Shown here piece by piece: positions 34,501 to 45,713 of a stretch of DNA of 64,000 bases; the stretch's first letter is position 1, and every line of letters starts with the position of its first letter. The stretch is taken from contig AP026543.1 of NCBI GenBank assembly GCA_026075535.2, positions 248,001-312,000 of the forward strand, written 5' to 3'. The notes beneath the pieces are model-generated. The model ran no database searches and was not told the DNA's origin. It worked only from the letters and a program-made list of their open reading frames with translations. A program made the position numbers and the translations under genes. This stretch comes from Tricholoma matsutake (taxonomy: Eukaryota; Basidiomycota; Agaricomycetes; Agaricales; Tricholomataceae).

Positions 34501-35288
34501 GTGTCTGAGGTTGAGTCAGGTGAAGAGGGCCGATGCCGGTGCCAGTGCCAGTGCCATTGCTGATCATTTGCCTGCCAATTGGCTGATTCTTGCTCTGCTT
34601 TATCCTTCACATCTTCAAATGTCTCCAGATATTTCATTTGGATGTTCAGAGCGTTGCAAATTGGCTGATGCATCTGGTGCTGGACTAAAATGTATGTGCC
34701 GACCTCCCATAGCTCAGCACGGCGGAAGTGCGTGCTGGTCCAGCATTCAATGCGATGGAAGGGATTTTGCCTGTGGGTTACACGCATGCATGTGCGGCAA
34801 AGCATGCTTCCCAGTGAACAATCAGTGCATCACCAAATTGCCCATTTATTGAATGGACAGTGGTTGCAAACTTGTTTGTCAACCGACCATGCCTGCTGAG
34901 CAAGGGATGCTTGCAGCAATTCATCTACTTGTCCCACAAACTCCAGTACATAGTCTTGCTGTCTCTATTATTTGTATATGAGCCTCACTCCATAAGCCAT
35001 CAGTGTCAGAAACTAACCATGCCAATGTGTGGCCGAGTCGGCTCGGCGGCCACCTGAGGTTCTTGCATGTCCCATTCTGGAGCAACATTGGGATTATCCT
35101 GTATAATAGAATTTGATTGACCTGGTTCTTCCACTGTAGTCAGGGGGACCTTGATGTGCTTTGTTTTTGGTCCAGACCTCAACTTCTACATGTGTAACAG
35201 TATCGACTGCATCATCATTGTCCTCATGCAGGGGGGCATTCTTCTTTGATCTTCTCTTTTGCTTGTAAGGAACTCTTGTTAGGCTCAT
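31583..35288 (-). pseudogene. KDZ2: KDZ-superfamily transposase, degenerate
   Basis: ATG 35288 (MSLTRVPYKQKRRSKK). CxC2-type cluster partly kept: CTDCSLGSMLCRTCMRVTH and NPFHRIECW (about 34740-34830). Then YICVVHTNGIHHL, CPACPQVGINILENW, ACAWHGCYVPNALVDLF, LIYDIVCQY, LLHVHGHKDECFFCYAPSF, GEILESLWASLN and LDDHATDSNHKK. C-terminal PLPS-like VYLPSNGNLADVEIN, LIADKSFQYSHII, NKISLHARMYNHC, LSWIWHN and QWTVQYFIYHSQWW. The first catalytic Asp motif (DGNF in KDZ1) is not recognisable; the place reads LGAVASK near 33760. Multiple frame changes and GGCATC-type hexamer tracts (31915, 32750, 34250, 34530) interrupt it. It is clearly diverged from KDZ1. Its start lies 138 bp from the divergent gene at 35427. 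Confidence 0.8.
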
Positions 35289-36202
35289 GATGATTTGGGG
35301 TGAGTCACAACGACACCCAATTATTGATGGGGCTATTGTACTATTGACCTCATGTGATCCTCGTGTCGATGATATGTTTTATGTCAATGACAAGAATGAT
35401 TCTTTCCTTCACATCAGTCCCCCCCAATGCTGCCTGAGCCATCAGAGAACCTGCGGTTGAGACAGTACTGGAAGGGAAGGAGATATACGGTTGAAGAGTG
35501 GAAGATCATTGAGCCTTATAAAGTTGCATTCCGATTGCAGGAATTGAAAGCTGGCTGATTGCAAATACTCAAGTGTGACATCCTCCCAGCAATGTTCAAC
35601 TACTGGGTATCAATTGACAGGGCCCCTATGGATGAGGAGGAGAGTCACATTTGTGCCAAGGTAAACTCACAAGCATGTGAAGGTTGTATTATTGATCACA
35701 TTGCCAGGAACTAACAACCTGGCTTTCCAACAACTGGTGAATGACCAAAGGCCTCTCACAGAAATCGGACGACTTCAAAGTAAAGTGGTCAGAAGTCATT
35801 TGGAGCTTGTACCGGGACTGAGTTTTCCAACAGATTGCAAACCTGTTAGGTGTTGAGGACACCACCACAAGTACACCAGGATGGTTCCAAGTGCGACTGC
35901 CAGCTATCAAGCATGTTTTCAACACCATGAATGCAGAGGAGAAAGGAGGTCTTTACACTCCCCCACCTTTCCCGTCAGAGTCCGACTGGAGTCCACCAGG
36001 ACTGTTCACCAGCCAACTGCCTGCAAAGTTGCCAGTCCAGTCCCAGTCCAGTCTGACTGGACTCCAAGTGGAATCCACTCAAACACCGGATTCCACTCGG
36101 ACTGGTCCAGTGGAGTCCAATGGAGTCCAGTTGGAGTCCGAGTGGAGTCCAGTCAGATTCTGAGTGGAGTCCAGTCGGATTCCACTGAAAAAGTGTGTAA
36201 GA

Positions 36203-36285
36203 AAAGGAATTGAACCCAGATCTCTGTAGGTTGCTTATGTAATCAATCATGATGCACAATATAACCATTACACCACAGTACCTTG
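36203..36285 (-). other. E1 left tRNA-like module
   Basis: Minus strand: A-box-like TGGTGTAATGG (36275-36265) and B-box GGGTTCAATTCC (36217-36206), 47 nt apart. The D-arm wording GTGGTGTAATGGTTA differs from the right module and from E3/E4 left modules. No acceptor stem is evident. Confidence 0.65.
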
Positions 36286-36533
36286 TGTGAGGCATCATCT
36301 ACTTGCATTAGGTACCGTGGTGCAGCTGTGTATGACAAAGCATATTGCCGCGTCATCAAATGTGCCAGCTCATCACTCACCACCACCACCACCACCACTG
36401 TCGACGCCGCCTCCTTCCCTCCTCTCTCTACCACCACCACCACTGCATGGACACCCACTGCCACCACTCCCATGCCCAATCTGCCATCACCACCACCCGC
36501 AAACGAGCCGAATGGATGGAATGCGGGCCCTAC

Positions 36534-36747
36534 ATAAGTTTTTTTCATTTGGTTTTTGTTTTTATAAACTAACTAACTCATTTTTTTAGTTTTCTAGGTT
36601 ATAATCTACTAGTAACGACACCACCACCCACAAACGAGCCAACGTGGGCCCAAACGATGCAGATCGCGTTGTTTGGGCCCTACATAAGTTTTTTTTGTTT
36701 GGTTTTTGTTTTTATCAACTAACTAACTCGTTTTTTGAGTTTTCTAG
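36534..36747 (+). repeat. E1 intron-like units (two)
   Basis: 36534-36597 and 36684-36747, each 64 nt: ATAAGTTTTT start (GTAAGT with CpG-derived G-to-A), CTAACTAACT branch-like sequence, T-rich tract, TTTCTAG end. Each follows a GGGCCC..GGGCCC palindrome or its remnant, and each is followed by GTTATAATCTACTAGTAA. Confidence 0.7.
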
Positions 36748-36807
36748 GTTATAATCTACTAGTAATGACACCACCACCCGCAAACAAGCCAACACACCCA
36801 CCCCATG

Positions 36808-37225
36808 CCTATGAGCCCCTGCTCATAGGGTGGATCGTGAGTGTGTGCAGTTGATGACGATGATGACGATGCCGCCTACCAGCACCAGGACCCAGAACGA
36901 CCCAGACCCAACGACACCCATGCCAGCCCCCTCCTCCCGATCCAAATGGGATGTGAGGGTGTCGATAAAGGATAGGAGATGGCAGAGGGGTACCGGGAGA
37001 CCTGCGGAGCAGGATACCCACCTGGTAAGCACCCACCTACCCCCTCCCTTGCATGCCACATCACTGACCATTCCCCCCAACCCCTCTGAACTAGGAGACC
37101 CACAAAACTGACAACACACCCACCCCACACCGATGAGCACCTGCTCGTCAGGTGGATGGTGGGTACACCAGGGTTATGATGATCAGAGCACCCATCCCCA
37201 CGCCTACGAGCCTCTGCTCATAGGG
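36808..37225. repeat. E1 GAGC-hairpin array (three)
   Basis: Hairpins at 36808-36830, about 37130-37152 and 37203-37225, of the form CCTATGAGC-cccc-GCTCATAGG, each followed by GTGGATNGTGNGTG. Confidence 0.75.
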
Positions 37226-37316
37226 TGGATGATGGGTGCAGCTTGCTACGGCAATGGACGCATGCGAGGAGGGGTGGGCGATGACACCCACCCCAGACTG
37301 CATCCCCCAACCCCCC

Positions 37317-37556
37317 CTCCCCCACATTTTGCGTGGGGAGGTCTTTATTATTTTTAATTTATCTCTGCTCCCCCCTTGCACTGAATGCGAGGGGTATATA
37401 TATTGTAGTACTTATGAATCCCCCCCTCACGCCGAATGTGAGGGGTTTAGTTTTTTATGTACATAGTAATAATCCCCCCCCTCTCGCAAGATGCGAGAGG
37501 GGTTTTTTTTTGTTTATCATTATATTATACCCACTCCCTTGTGTCCTACACGAGGG
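37317..37556. repeat. E1 C-rich/G-rich hairpin array (five)
   Basis: Five stem-loops about 50-60 bp apart, for example CCCCTCTCGCA..TGCGAGAGGGG followed by TTTTTTTTT (about 37478-37510). Others are CCCCTCACGCC..GAGGGG and CCCCACATTTTGCGTGGGG. Confidence 0.75.
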
Positions 37557-37663
37557 ATGTGGCTAATTAAAATTTTTTGATCTTAATTGTTTGAAAAATG
37601 CCTCCTCGAAGAATATGAAAAGTTGAGTCATAAGTAAACCTTATATTGAACCCTAATAAATCT

Positions 37664-37745
37664 CCTGTGGCTCAAGTGGTTGAGCACACTTGTTTGGTTT
37701 GTCATGTGATTCCTTATGGTGAGGTCTTGAGTTCAATTCCTGCAG
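37664..37745 (+). other. E1 right tRNA-like module
   Basis: A-box-like TGGCTCAAGTGG (37668-37679), B-box GAGTTCAATTCC (37729-37740). An anticodon-arm-like stem CACTTG..CATGTG lies between. Points toward the right terminus. Confidence 0.7.
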
Positions 37746-40290
37746 TACACAAATTTATTTTGTCAGTACTTTATGAAATTCACCAACTCCAAAGTCCTTT
37801 GAGCTCATATCTAATTGACTTATCATTTGGTTGAAATGCATTCCACTTGGACTCCACTTGGACTCCACTTGGACTCCACTCGGACTCCAGTTGGACTCCA
37901 ATGGGCAATTGAACTCTACATGACTTAGTGTAGTTCAATTGGACTCCACTTGGACTCCACTTGGACTCCAGTGGACTCCAGTCAGTCCGGTTGGAGTCCA
38001 CTAGGACAGGTGGGGGACTGTAAAGTACTGGGAGAAAGCCATCCTTGAAGTCAAACAGGAGAAAATGATGCGGGAAGGATATCCGGAGCAGACAAAGTGA
38101 GTGTAAGTTAAAGCTGATGCCATTGCCATTGCTGTTGCCGGACATAACAAACATTTCACAGTCTAGCAGACAAATACCTCCTTAAATGTGTGGTGGAGAA
38201 TGCATGACAACAGTGGCTGGAAATGGGGGTGTTGTCTGTGACATTTACAGCCTATACTGCACCTAATGGTTTGATGGTTGTTGACATGTGAGTCCCCGAA
38301 TCATTTACTGCCAATGCGATGCTGATGCTGATGCCGACTCCAGTCACGAAAATGTTGCCTCTCCGATAGCCACCCCTGCACAATTGTTTCTGGACACATA
38401 TCATGATCAAGTCACTGAACTGAAGCGAAACTTTATGAGTTATATCAAGTTTTTATGCCCATCACACCTTGCTTCAAGGTCAGCAACACAACATAATGCA
38501 ACACTAACCCGATTAGCAATGACTAACCATGGCTTCCCGATCCTTCCCACATCATGGAAAGGATCACAATTCAAGAAAAAAGAGCTGGAAGAATGGTTTA
38601 TGTTGTATGTTGGCCAGCATTACAGTATGTTGACTTCCTATTCCACAAACCGTTACTTATCTCCTCCAGAACTAGCAAACAATGGTCATAGTCGCCATAT
38701 CCCATTCAAAGCAATTGCAGATTGGACATCATCATTTGTCAGTCCAGAATATCTCCCAGCTAGGTTCAAAATAAGAGACCCATGGAACATGCACAAGAGT
38801 GTCATAGAAGACTTCTTTGACCATGTTCTGCAGCAACAAATAGTGCAGGGCCCTGAAAGAGTGTTCCGGTTCAAAGCGATCAAAGCCATGGATGGGAGTG
38901 TGGCTCCTGCACACTATCCGAAAGATTTGAATAACCCTTCACCCTCCCGACATATTTCCAAATGCAGGGGCTGAAGAAATGATGATCCCGATCCTCATAG
39001 TGGCACTGAGCTGGGGGCCATTGCCAATGCCAAACCGCCTTCTGCAAACCGCAGGGGCCGAAGAAATGATGATGCTGATGCCGATCCTCAACCCAGCACC
39101 AAACTGGAGGCCGTTGCCGCTGCCAAACCGCCTGCTGCATCAAGAGGCAGAAAAGTTGTCAAAGGCAAACCCAAGTGCAAGGAAGCTCACCGGATATCAA
39201 CAGCAGGACAGACCCCAAATTCTGATACAACTGAATCACAATATGTCCAAGTGGATCAAATGACAATGGACAGCCTCTGCATGGTTGGTGTCACTCAACC
39301 ACAGCCAATTAATGGTCCTAGTGATGGTGAACCAGAATATCTCATTCCTCGACACATTTACATGAGATACATCACGCCTGGATCAGCTGGAAACACCATT
39401 GTAAATGATCCCCCATGCCCAATTGATCCATTTCTGTTGGATATACCTCAAGAGAGCTCACAATGCCCTAAGGCTCGACCACTTTTAGGGGGAAATTGGA
39501 TGGAGCATCCTATTGCAAGGGCTAGGGCTTTAGCAGCATTAGTGGGATTGGCAATGGCAACACCAATATCAGCAATGGCACCAGTAGGATCGGCAATGGC
39601 AACACCCATATCAGCAATGACAACAGTGGGATCAGCAACAGCAGCACCAATATTGGCAACAGCAACTGTAAGATCAGCAGCAGCACCAGTAGGATTGGCA
39701 ACAGCAACACCAATATCAGCAACGACAACAGTACGATCGGCAATGGCAACATCGGCAACAGCAACAGTACGATTGGCAATGGCAACATTGGTAACAGCAA
39801 CAGTACAATCGGCAACGGCAACATCAGGATTGGCAGCAAATCCATCCTTGGCACGAGCACAACCTATCTGAAGGACAGCTGATGACCTTGCACAGCAGGA
39901 AGCCATTTCAACCCAGGCTGTTGGGAGGAGACAGAGAATTAAAAAAGTGAAATTTGCAGAGTAGATTTACAAATAAAACACTATGTAATGTGAAAAAAAA
40001 TAGTCCAACTTTTATGTACATACCGAATCACGAGGTCTTTACACTCCCCCCTGTATTCTGATGTCATTTTCACTGGCCAAATTGACATGAAATGGCACAT
40101 TTAGTCCTAGTCCAGTCCGATGTAGTCCGATCAGAGTCCAATCGGACTATTGGAATTTCCTAGGAATTTCCGATCATAGAAATCACATAGGACTAGTCCG
40201 AAGTTATGCTAAGACATCAGACAACATAGGATTCTGATAGGAATAAAAGCAGCCTTGCTTAGTAATATAGTATGAAAAATTAAATGCACA

Positions 40291-40362
40291 CACGAGAATT
40301 GAACACTTGACTACAGAAGATTATGTAAGCATAAACCGACAACAATACCATTAGGCTAAACA
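40291..40362 (-). other. E2 left tRNA-like module
   Basis: Minus strand A-box-like TAGCCTAATGGT (40358-40347) and B-box GTGTTCAATTCTC (40306-40294). A third, different tRNA-like head compared with E1 and E3/E4. Confidence 0.65.
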
Positions 40363-40549
40363 GCAACTCCCACCACCACCACCAATGACAACAAGCACAC
40401 CACCTCATCCCCCCCACCTCAACCACCTCAAACCAGCAACTCCCGCCACTCCCACTTCACCCCCATCTCTAGACGAGCCCCCAAGACCGGAAATGACTGG
40501 TTTTGACGCCAAACAATGCCCAAATGACACAATTGTCGTTTGGGCCATA

Positions 40550-40615
40550 GTAAGTTTTTTTTTTCATTCATTTTTTACTTTTGTAAACTAACTAATTCAG
40601 TTGTTTTGTTTCTAG
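40550..40615 (+). repeat. E2 intron-like unit
   Basis: 66 nt: GTAAGTTTTT, CTAACTAATTCAG, T-rich, TTTCTAG, followed by GTTCTAATCTAC. The preceding palindrome is reduced to GTCGTTTGGGCC. Confidence 0.7.
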
Positions 40616-40842
40616 GTTCTAATCTACATGAGTAACGACGGACTGATGTGAGCCAAACCCACACCCAACGACGCCCCTGGCAACCCCCCTCCTCCCCATC
40701 AAAACGGGATGTGAGGGTATCGATCATGGTCAGGAGCGTGGGGAGCAACACCAGGAGACCCCAGAAGGGGAATACCCAAGCACCACCCGACCCCTCCCCT
40801 CGTGCCACATCACTGACGAACCAACAACACACCCACCCCATG

Positions 40843-41026
40843 CCTACAAGCTGCTGCTCATAGGGTGGATCATGAGTGCATCCACGACACCGATGACATC
40901 CAGCACCCCCCATCACTGCCATGAGCAACTGCTCGCGGGGTGTATATGGGGTGCAAGAGCATGGGAACAGCGTGGAGGGACAACGATGGCACCAAACGAC
41001 ACACCTACGAGCAGCTGCCCATAGGG
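40843..41026. repeat. E2 GAGC-hairpin array (three)
   Basis: 40843-40865, 40918-40940 and 41004-41026, variants of CCTACGAGC..GCTCATAGGGTGG. Confidence 0.7.
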
Positions 41027-41271
41027 TGGTTCGTCAGTGCAGACAACGAGGGGGATGAACTACGAGGGTGACAAGGGGGGGGGGGGATGAAACAACAAGG
41101 GGAAAGGGAGATGACAACCAGAAAGAAGATGGAGGGGAGACGAGGGAGGGGAGGGAAGCCATGGGGGAGGCAAGGTGAGAGAGGCGAGACACGACAGAGA
41201 CGAGAGGGAGGGGAAATGACAGGACAGGGCTGACGAGACAGCCGCCACAATGCACCACCACCCCCTCCACT

Positions 41272-41410
41272 CCATTTCGCAGGGGGGTGGGTTTTTTTTG
41301 TAGAATTTAAAATAGTATAATTAAATAGTATAATTCATTCTCCCCCTCGCATTTGCGTGGGGGTTTTTTTTTAAATCTATATTAGTTATCTACTCCCTCG
41401 CAAAGATGCG
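41272..41410. repeat. E2 C-rich/G-rich hairpin array (three)
   Basis: Includes CCCCCTCGCATTTGCGTGGGGG followed by a run of nine T (about 41342-41372), and CCCTCGCAAAGATGCGAGGG (about 41395-41414). Confidence 0.7.
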
Positions 41411-41514
41411 AGGGCTCAACAATTTTTGTTCGAGCTCTTGTGAGAGAGGTTAAAAATAAGTGAACTAATCCTAAGTGCTTTAAATGGACTTTATATTACA
41501 TATTTATTAATGCT

Positions 41515-41590
41515 CCTGTGGCTCAACTGGTTGAGCACTTGTTTGGTAGTCATGTCACTTATATCCCAAGGTCTAGAGTTCAATTCTTGC
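41515..41590 (+). other. E2 right tRNA-like module
   Basis: TGGCTCAACTGG (41519-41530) and GAGTTCAATTC (41576-41586). Clearly homologous to the right modules of E1, E3 and E4. Confidence 0.7.
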
Positions 41591-41943
41591 TCTGCCCATT
41601 TATTTTGTAAGCACTTTCATCAAGTTAAGTCTTCCAAAATGGTGTGGTATTCCGACTACTACCTGTTGGAATTGCATAGGACTTTACTCAGAATTTACTA
41701 GGAATTTCTTGGAAATAAAAGTACATGGTCATCAAGATACATTCCGATCGGATTCCTATAGGACTCCTAGGACTATTGTCGGACTAGTAGGACTCCTATT
41801 GGAAAACTCGGACTCCTAGGACTCCGATAGGAATATGGGGGGGAGTGCAAAGTTTACTGAATCACATCTATTCTTTTCTGCCTCGCTTCATCTCCCCTCT
41901 GTCCTCAGATTTTCCTGCTCTCTTCCTTGGGTTCAGCTGAGGG

Positions 41944-43653
41944 GTGGTACTTCTGGAACGTAGTCCAGATGGACCAGGGGTCAGCCCACGTGAGGATCGG
42001 TGCAGCTGTGCAGGGGGAGGGGAGGGCTGGGGTGAGGTGACTACATTGACTGCACAACTTCCACCAGCAATTGGACAAGAAAATGCATCCCTTTACAGTT
42101 GTACAATAGGCATCAATCCAAAGTCCTTATATGACCAGGAGGCTGCCATGGGCAAAGCCTTGTGGCACCAAGTAACAACTGTTGTGATTCTGCAGAAAAA
42201 TATGAGACAAGGGAATCACCAGAAGACACAAATTTTTGTACTCCTTTAGAAAACATGAGATACAAGGCTTGCACTCTTGCAGACATTGCATTTCTAAACA
42301 GTCATGTTTCTAGCCCAGGACAAGGCAAACCAAATGTTATGCAAAAGCAATTCTATCACTGCCTTGAATGCTCACAAGGATGAGATAAACTGACTAGGCA
42401 CACTACATTTTGCAGCAGAAACAAAGCAATTGTTGCACCATTTTTTTTCTCAAGACTCAGTGCCTTCAAAAGAAGCCAGAGAGAAAAACCATCTCAAGGG
42501 AAGCTACAAGCACACTATCAAGCATGCAACACTTCCTATTGAAGCACAAAAAACTCTGTGGAACCAATCCCCTTGTGCCAACACCAAACTCATTCCCGGT
42601 AAGCTTTCTGTGTGTGTTGGTATGCCTGTTATGATCCATGTCAATTCTGCTACTGAGCTCTGTATGACTAAGGGGCAGAAAGCAGTTGTTTACTCTTGGC
42701 AAGCAAGTAAAACAGCTGATGGCACTGTTGTGCTAGACACACTCTTTGTCAGTCTGGTCAATCCTCCTTCTCAAGTCCAACTAGATAATTTACCTCCAAA
42801 TGTTGTGCCTTTGACATGAACTACTGTATCCATATCTTGTTTGTTGCCTGATGACACCTCTCTGACAATTTCATGCAACCAAGTTGAAATCCTGCCCAAC
42901 TGGGCCATGACAGACTATGCCTCCCAAGGAAAAACAAGACCCCTAAATGTTGTGGACCTCAGCTACAGTAGGTCACACCAAGCATATTACACTGCCCTCT
43001 CAAGAAGCTCTACCGCGGCAGGCACATTGATTCTTACAGGCTTTTACCCCCACAAAATCACAGGGGGTGCTTCAGGAGCACTCAGACAAGAATTCCATGA
43101 GCTTGAAATATTAGACAACATTACAAGACTGAATTTTGAAGGCAAACTCCCTGTAGAGATGGTCCAAGCAGACAGGAGAAACAGTTTATTTGCTATGTAT
43201 AGACAACTGAAAGGTGAAGACTACATGCCCCCCACTGTCCACAATGCTATCAGATGGGGACCTAGTGATGCTTTTCTAGAGCGGCCACATAGTAATATGG
43301 AATGGGCTCTGGTTGACAAAAGCACAAAGACCACCTCTCCAGACAATGTAACTGTGCCTCTGACCATGCCCACAGTGAAAAAAACATGCCCCTTAAAAAA
43401 CCAGGAAAACATAGCCCTACTCCAACACTGCTTGGAACACAACCATCTAAAAAACCAACACTCTCATGCACACCCACCCCCAACAACTTCCTTGCAGCCA
43501 GTTGGGACCCAATGGACAAACAATAGATGTTCTTATGATGTAGTTGTTACTATCCTTTTTAATATATGGTACAATGCTCACCATGCTCACCAAGTGTTGT
43601 GGGCAAACATGCATGTTTTATTTATAGAACAGCTACATACAGCCATAGTATAG
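41944..43653 (+). pseudogene. PIF1-like helicase remnant, Helitron type
   Basis: C-terminal half of a superfamily-1 helicase. AQLPPAIGQENASLYS, EAAMGKALWHQVTTVVIL and NMRQ follow motif III; the frame shifts near 42.2 kb (PEDTNFCTPLENMRYKACT) and again near 42.4 kb. LSVCVGMPVMIHVNSATELC, motif V-like MTDYASQGKTRPLNVVDL and motif VI-like YYTALSRSSTAAGTLILTGF follow. TGA after VVPLT (near 42820) leaves the frame intact. A last segment WTNNRCSYDVVVTILFNIW resembles a fused cysteine-containing domain; its role is unknown to me. The N-terminal ATPase motifs and the Rep domain are absent, so this is a 5'-truncated relic. No Helitron terminus was identified. Confidence 0.75.
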
Positions 43654-43788
43654 GAGAAAGAAAATAAGTTCCTTGTCTCATTGCCCCCACTTGTCTCTAA
43701 GAGAATTATCTCTTCTCTGTTCATTTCCCAGCCTGATTTCCAATAGGTTATGGGCCCTGGTGGATTTTTCTAGGCAACAATTACAACT

Positions 43789-45001
43789 ATGACAAATACT
43801 CCTGATGTCAAGGAGCAAGGGGAACAACAACAAGAGGAAGAATATTATATGCCTCCTAAACATACAAAAAGGGTCTATCACAGCAATACCAATGCGCCCA
43901 CTGAAGAACTCAATGAAGATGAAGATTTACCATCTATCAAACTAATTCATACCAAAGAATATTCGAATGTAAACAAAATCACTGATCGCGATCACTTGAT
44001 GGACGAGAACTGGCACAAATGGAAAGAGAGAATGAAGAGGGTATTTTTCAATTGCAATATTACTGGGTATGTTAGGGGGGATGTTGAACGCCCTAACAAG
44101 AGTATCAACCCCAAAGGCGCATGCAACTGGTACAAGAATGATTCTTGGGTGCAACAAATTATTATTCATAACATCACTTCCTTGCAAATGAACCACATCG
44201 GGTCCAAGAACTCTGCAAAAGAAATGTACTCTGCACTCTCAGTAACTCATGAAAATAAGGCACATCAAACTGTTAATCATATTTAATGCCTATTATACGA
44301 GACCAAATTACTCGATGCTGATGACCTCCTAAAACATCTGGATGTTCTCAAATCATATCATAACTGCATCAACAGATTTCCTAACAAGGAATTTCATGTC
44401 TTGGACACCTGCTTTAAAGTGATCATATCTGCATCCTTACCTTCATTGTGGCATACCTATGTTGAACCTTATAACGGGAACGCCAATAATCCAAATGATC
44501 CCGACCCTAAATGGCACTTAACTTCTGATGCATTTATTGGACTGTTATGGGAGGAATACAAGATATGGTTGACCAGATCTAATAATGGGAATAATAAAAA
44601 TGGTACTATGGGGAGTGTAAATCTGGTAAAACCCAGAATGCTAACAGTGCTAGTAAATCCCTAGAAGATCGAATCTCTGATCAAAAATCCTCCTTATGGC
44701 CTTATTGCAATCATTGTAAATGTGCCGGACACTGGACAGCCAAATGCCATAAATTTGAAGGGAACAAATGTGGGAACTGTGGAAAGATTGGACATCAAGC
44801 AGACAAATGCTGGAGTAAGAAGAAGGTGAAGTACAAGGCAAAGAAGAAAAAGAAGGATGCAGAAGAAACAAATGTGGCAGAAGAATATATTATGTTCCAA
44901 GCAAATGAAGAGCAGTACAACTTCGATACCTATGATACTTGTAATGCTGATGCAAATGATGAGTGATTGGTCTATTATGATTGGTTAGCAGACACAGCAA
45001 C
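43789..45001 (+). pseudogene. Ty1/Copia Gag and start of protease, truncated by Gypsy C
   Basis: ATG 43789 (MTNTPDVKEQGEQQ). Gag domain of the UBN2 type: LMDENWHKWKERMKRVF, ITGYVRGD, WVQQIIIHNIT, then TAA 44284-44286 (CAA-derived), LLDADDLLKHLDVLKSY, FHVLDTCFKVII and LPSLWHTYVEPY. After a frame shift near 44.66 kb come two CCHC knuckles: CNHCKCAGHWTAKC and CGNCGKIGHQADKC. The protease start DWLADTAT is cut at 45001 by Gypsy C. The first bases 43654-43788 may be the end of a 5' LTR and leader, but no pair is present to prove it. Confidence 0.8.
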
Positions 45002-45659
45002 TGTTAAGACTACTGGTCTCAACTCAGCCTTGGCTTCGTGTGTCACAGTTGGAGGCTTTCCAACTGTCTCTGTATCACACTAGGAGGTTTTCCTGGTGTA
45101 TCAGGCCTCTGCCTTCGCTTGGGTACTTCCTCAAGTTGTTATGGCTATCCGTACTCAGAGGCTTTCTGAGTAGACCATCAGTTCGTGTATCACAGTTGGA
45201 GGCTTTCCAACTGTCGAGTTTGAGTTATTACAACTCAGAGGCTTTCTGAGTTATTGAGTCGTTTAGATGAGTTTAGGACCATTGTTTGAATTAGGTCAAG
45301 CTGAAGAATACACAGAGTGTAGCTACAACTTATATACAGTTCTAGAGCGCCTATCATCCAATCAGAAGGCCAGATGGTTATCAAGTAAACAATAGCAAGA
45401 ACAATAAGGAAGTAGGCCTCATGGTCAGCATGAGGCATCCGATGTCACGGAGTGCTGTGATGCAGCCTGTTAGGGAAACAATAGAAGATAAGCCTCATGC
45501 CAGGCATGAGGCATCCAATGTCAAGGACTGTCACAGCGCAGCCTGTCAATTGGTGGGAGTCAGGTCAAAGGGTCCCCATCAGAATGAGTCATGTCGTGTT
45601 CAGAGGGTAGGAAAAATGAAATATCTGGTCTCACCGGTTGCGATAGTGAAATTGTAACA
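45002..45659 (-). repeat. Gypsy C 3' LTR (658 bp) with hairpin array
   Basis: TGTTAAGACTACTGG to GAAATTGTAACA. Polypurine tract on the minus strand AGAAGGGAGGTGA follows (45660-45672). Hairpins with a GGCTT-type loop at 45045-45067, about 45077-45100, 45118-45135, 45152-45172, 45191-45214 and 45232-45252. AGGTCAAGCTGA (45293-45304) marks the RNA start on the minus strand. Confidence 0.9.
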
Positions 45660-45713
45660 TCACCTCCCTTCTATCTTTGAAGTCACTGACTTTGAATTAC
45701 TATCTTCTTTCTC

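Larger units (their letters stand above)
35946..38030. mobile_element. E1: non-coding TIR element with paired tRNA-like modules
   Basis: 2085 bp, flanked by perfect 8-bp duplication GGAGAAAG (35938-35945, 38031-38038). Excising element plus one copy restores the reading frame of the host ORF. Ends: GAGGTCTTTACACTCCCCC on the left; CAGTACTTTACAGTCCCCC on the reverse complement of the right. Subterminal arrays of GGACTCCANT in opposite orientation (about 35970-36190 and 37848-38005). Left tRNA-like module on the minus strand, right on the plus. Two 64-nt intron-like units, three GAGC hairpins and five C-rich hairpins lie between. No credible ORF; the His/Thr/Pro-rich frames come from CCACCACC microsatellites. 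Confidence 0.9.
35427..39963 (+). pseudogene. Divergent partner gene of KDZ2, split by E1
   Basis: ATG 35427 (MLPEPSENLRLRQYW). TGA 35556-35558; intron about 35660-35706 (GTAAAC..GCCAG). Then VKWSEVIWSL, TTTSTPGWFQVRLPAIK, NAEEK, interrupted by E1 (35946-38038 with one TSD copy), resuming AILEVKQEKMMREGY. An intron near 38097-38160 and another near 38290-38370 follow. Next come FPILPTSWKGSQFKKKELEEW, YLPARFKIRDPWNM, ERVFRFKAIK, two tandem copies of a GRRNDD-type unit, YLIPRHIYMRYITPG and LGGNWMEHPIARARAL, then a hexamer-derived Ala/Thr/Val/Ile repeat and a basic end GRRQRIKKVKFAE with TAG 39963. The protein family is TE-associated in my memory but unnamed. Opposite orientation and 138-bp spacing to KDZ2 suggest a shared promoter. 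Confidence 0.55.
40032..41857. mobile_element. E2: non-coding TIR element with paired tRNA-like modules
   Basis: 1826 bp. Flanks CGAATCAC (40024-40031) and TGAATCAC (41858-41865) form an 8-bp duplication with one CpG-to-TpG change. Left end GAGGTCTTTACACTCCCCCC; right end reverse complement GTAAACTTTGCACTCCCCCC. Subterminal repeats are built on TAGTCCGA/TCCTAGGAC (left 40105-40205, right 41750-41835), distinct from E1. One intron-like unit, three GAGC hairpins, a purine-rich stretch (41045-41215) and three C-rich hairpins. Sits just beyond the 3' end of the divergent KDZ2 gene. Confidence 0.85.

Noticed and set aside
36283..36589. His-, Thr- and Pro-rich ORFs inside E1 (and similar frames in E3 and E4)
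   Set aside because: They are readings of CCACCACC microsatellites, open in several frames at once, with no motif and no conservation between copies.
35946..38030. E elements as SINEs
   Set aside because: They have TIRs, no poly-A or tail repeat, and 8-bp duplications of fixed length, which do not fit target-primed insertion.
39448..39906. Minus-strand Val/Ala repeat ORFs
   Set aside because: Antisense readings of the hexamer tract in the plus-strand gene.
41944..43653. A complete Helitron
   Set aside because: Only the C-terminal helicase portion is present, there is no Rep/HUH motif, and I could not place a CTRR-type hairpin end.
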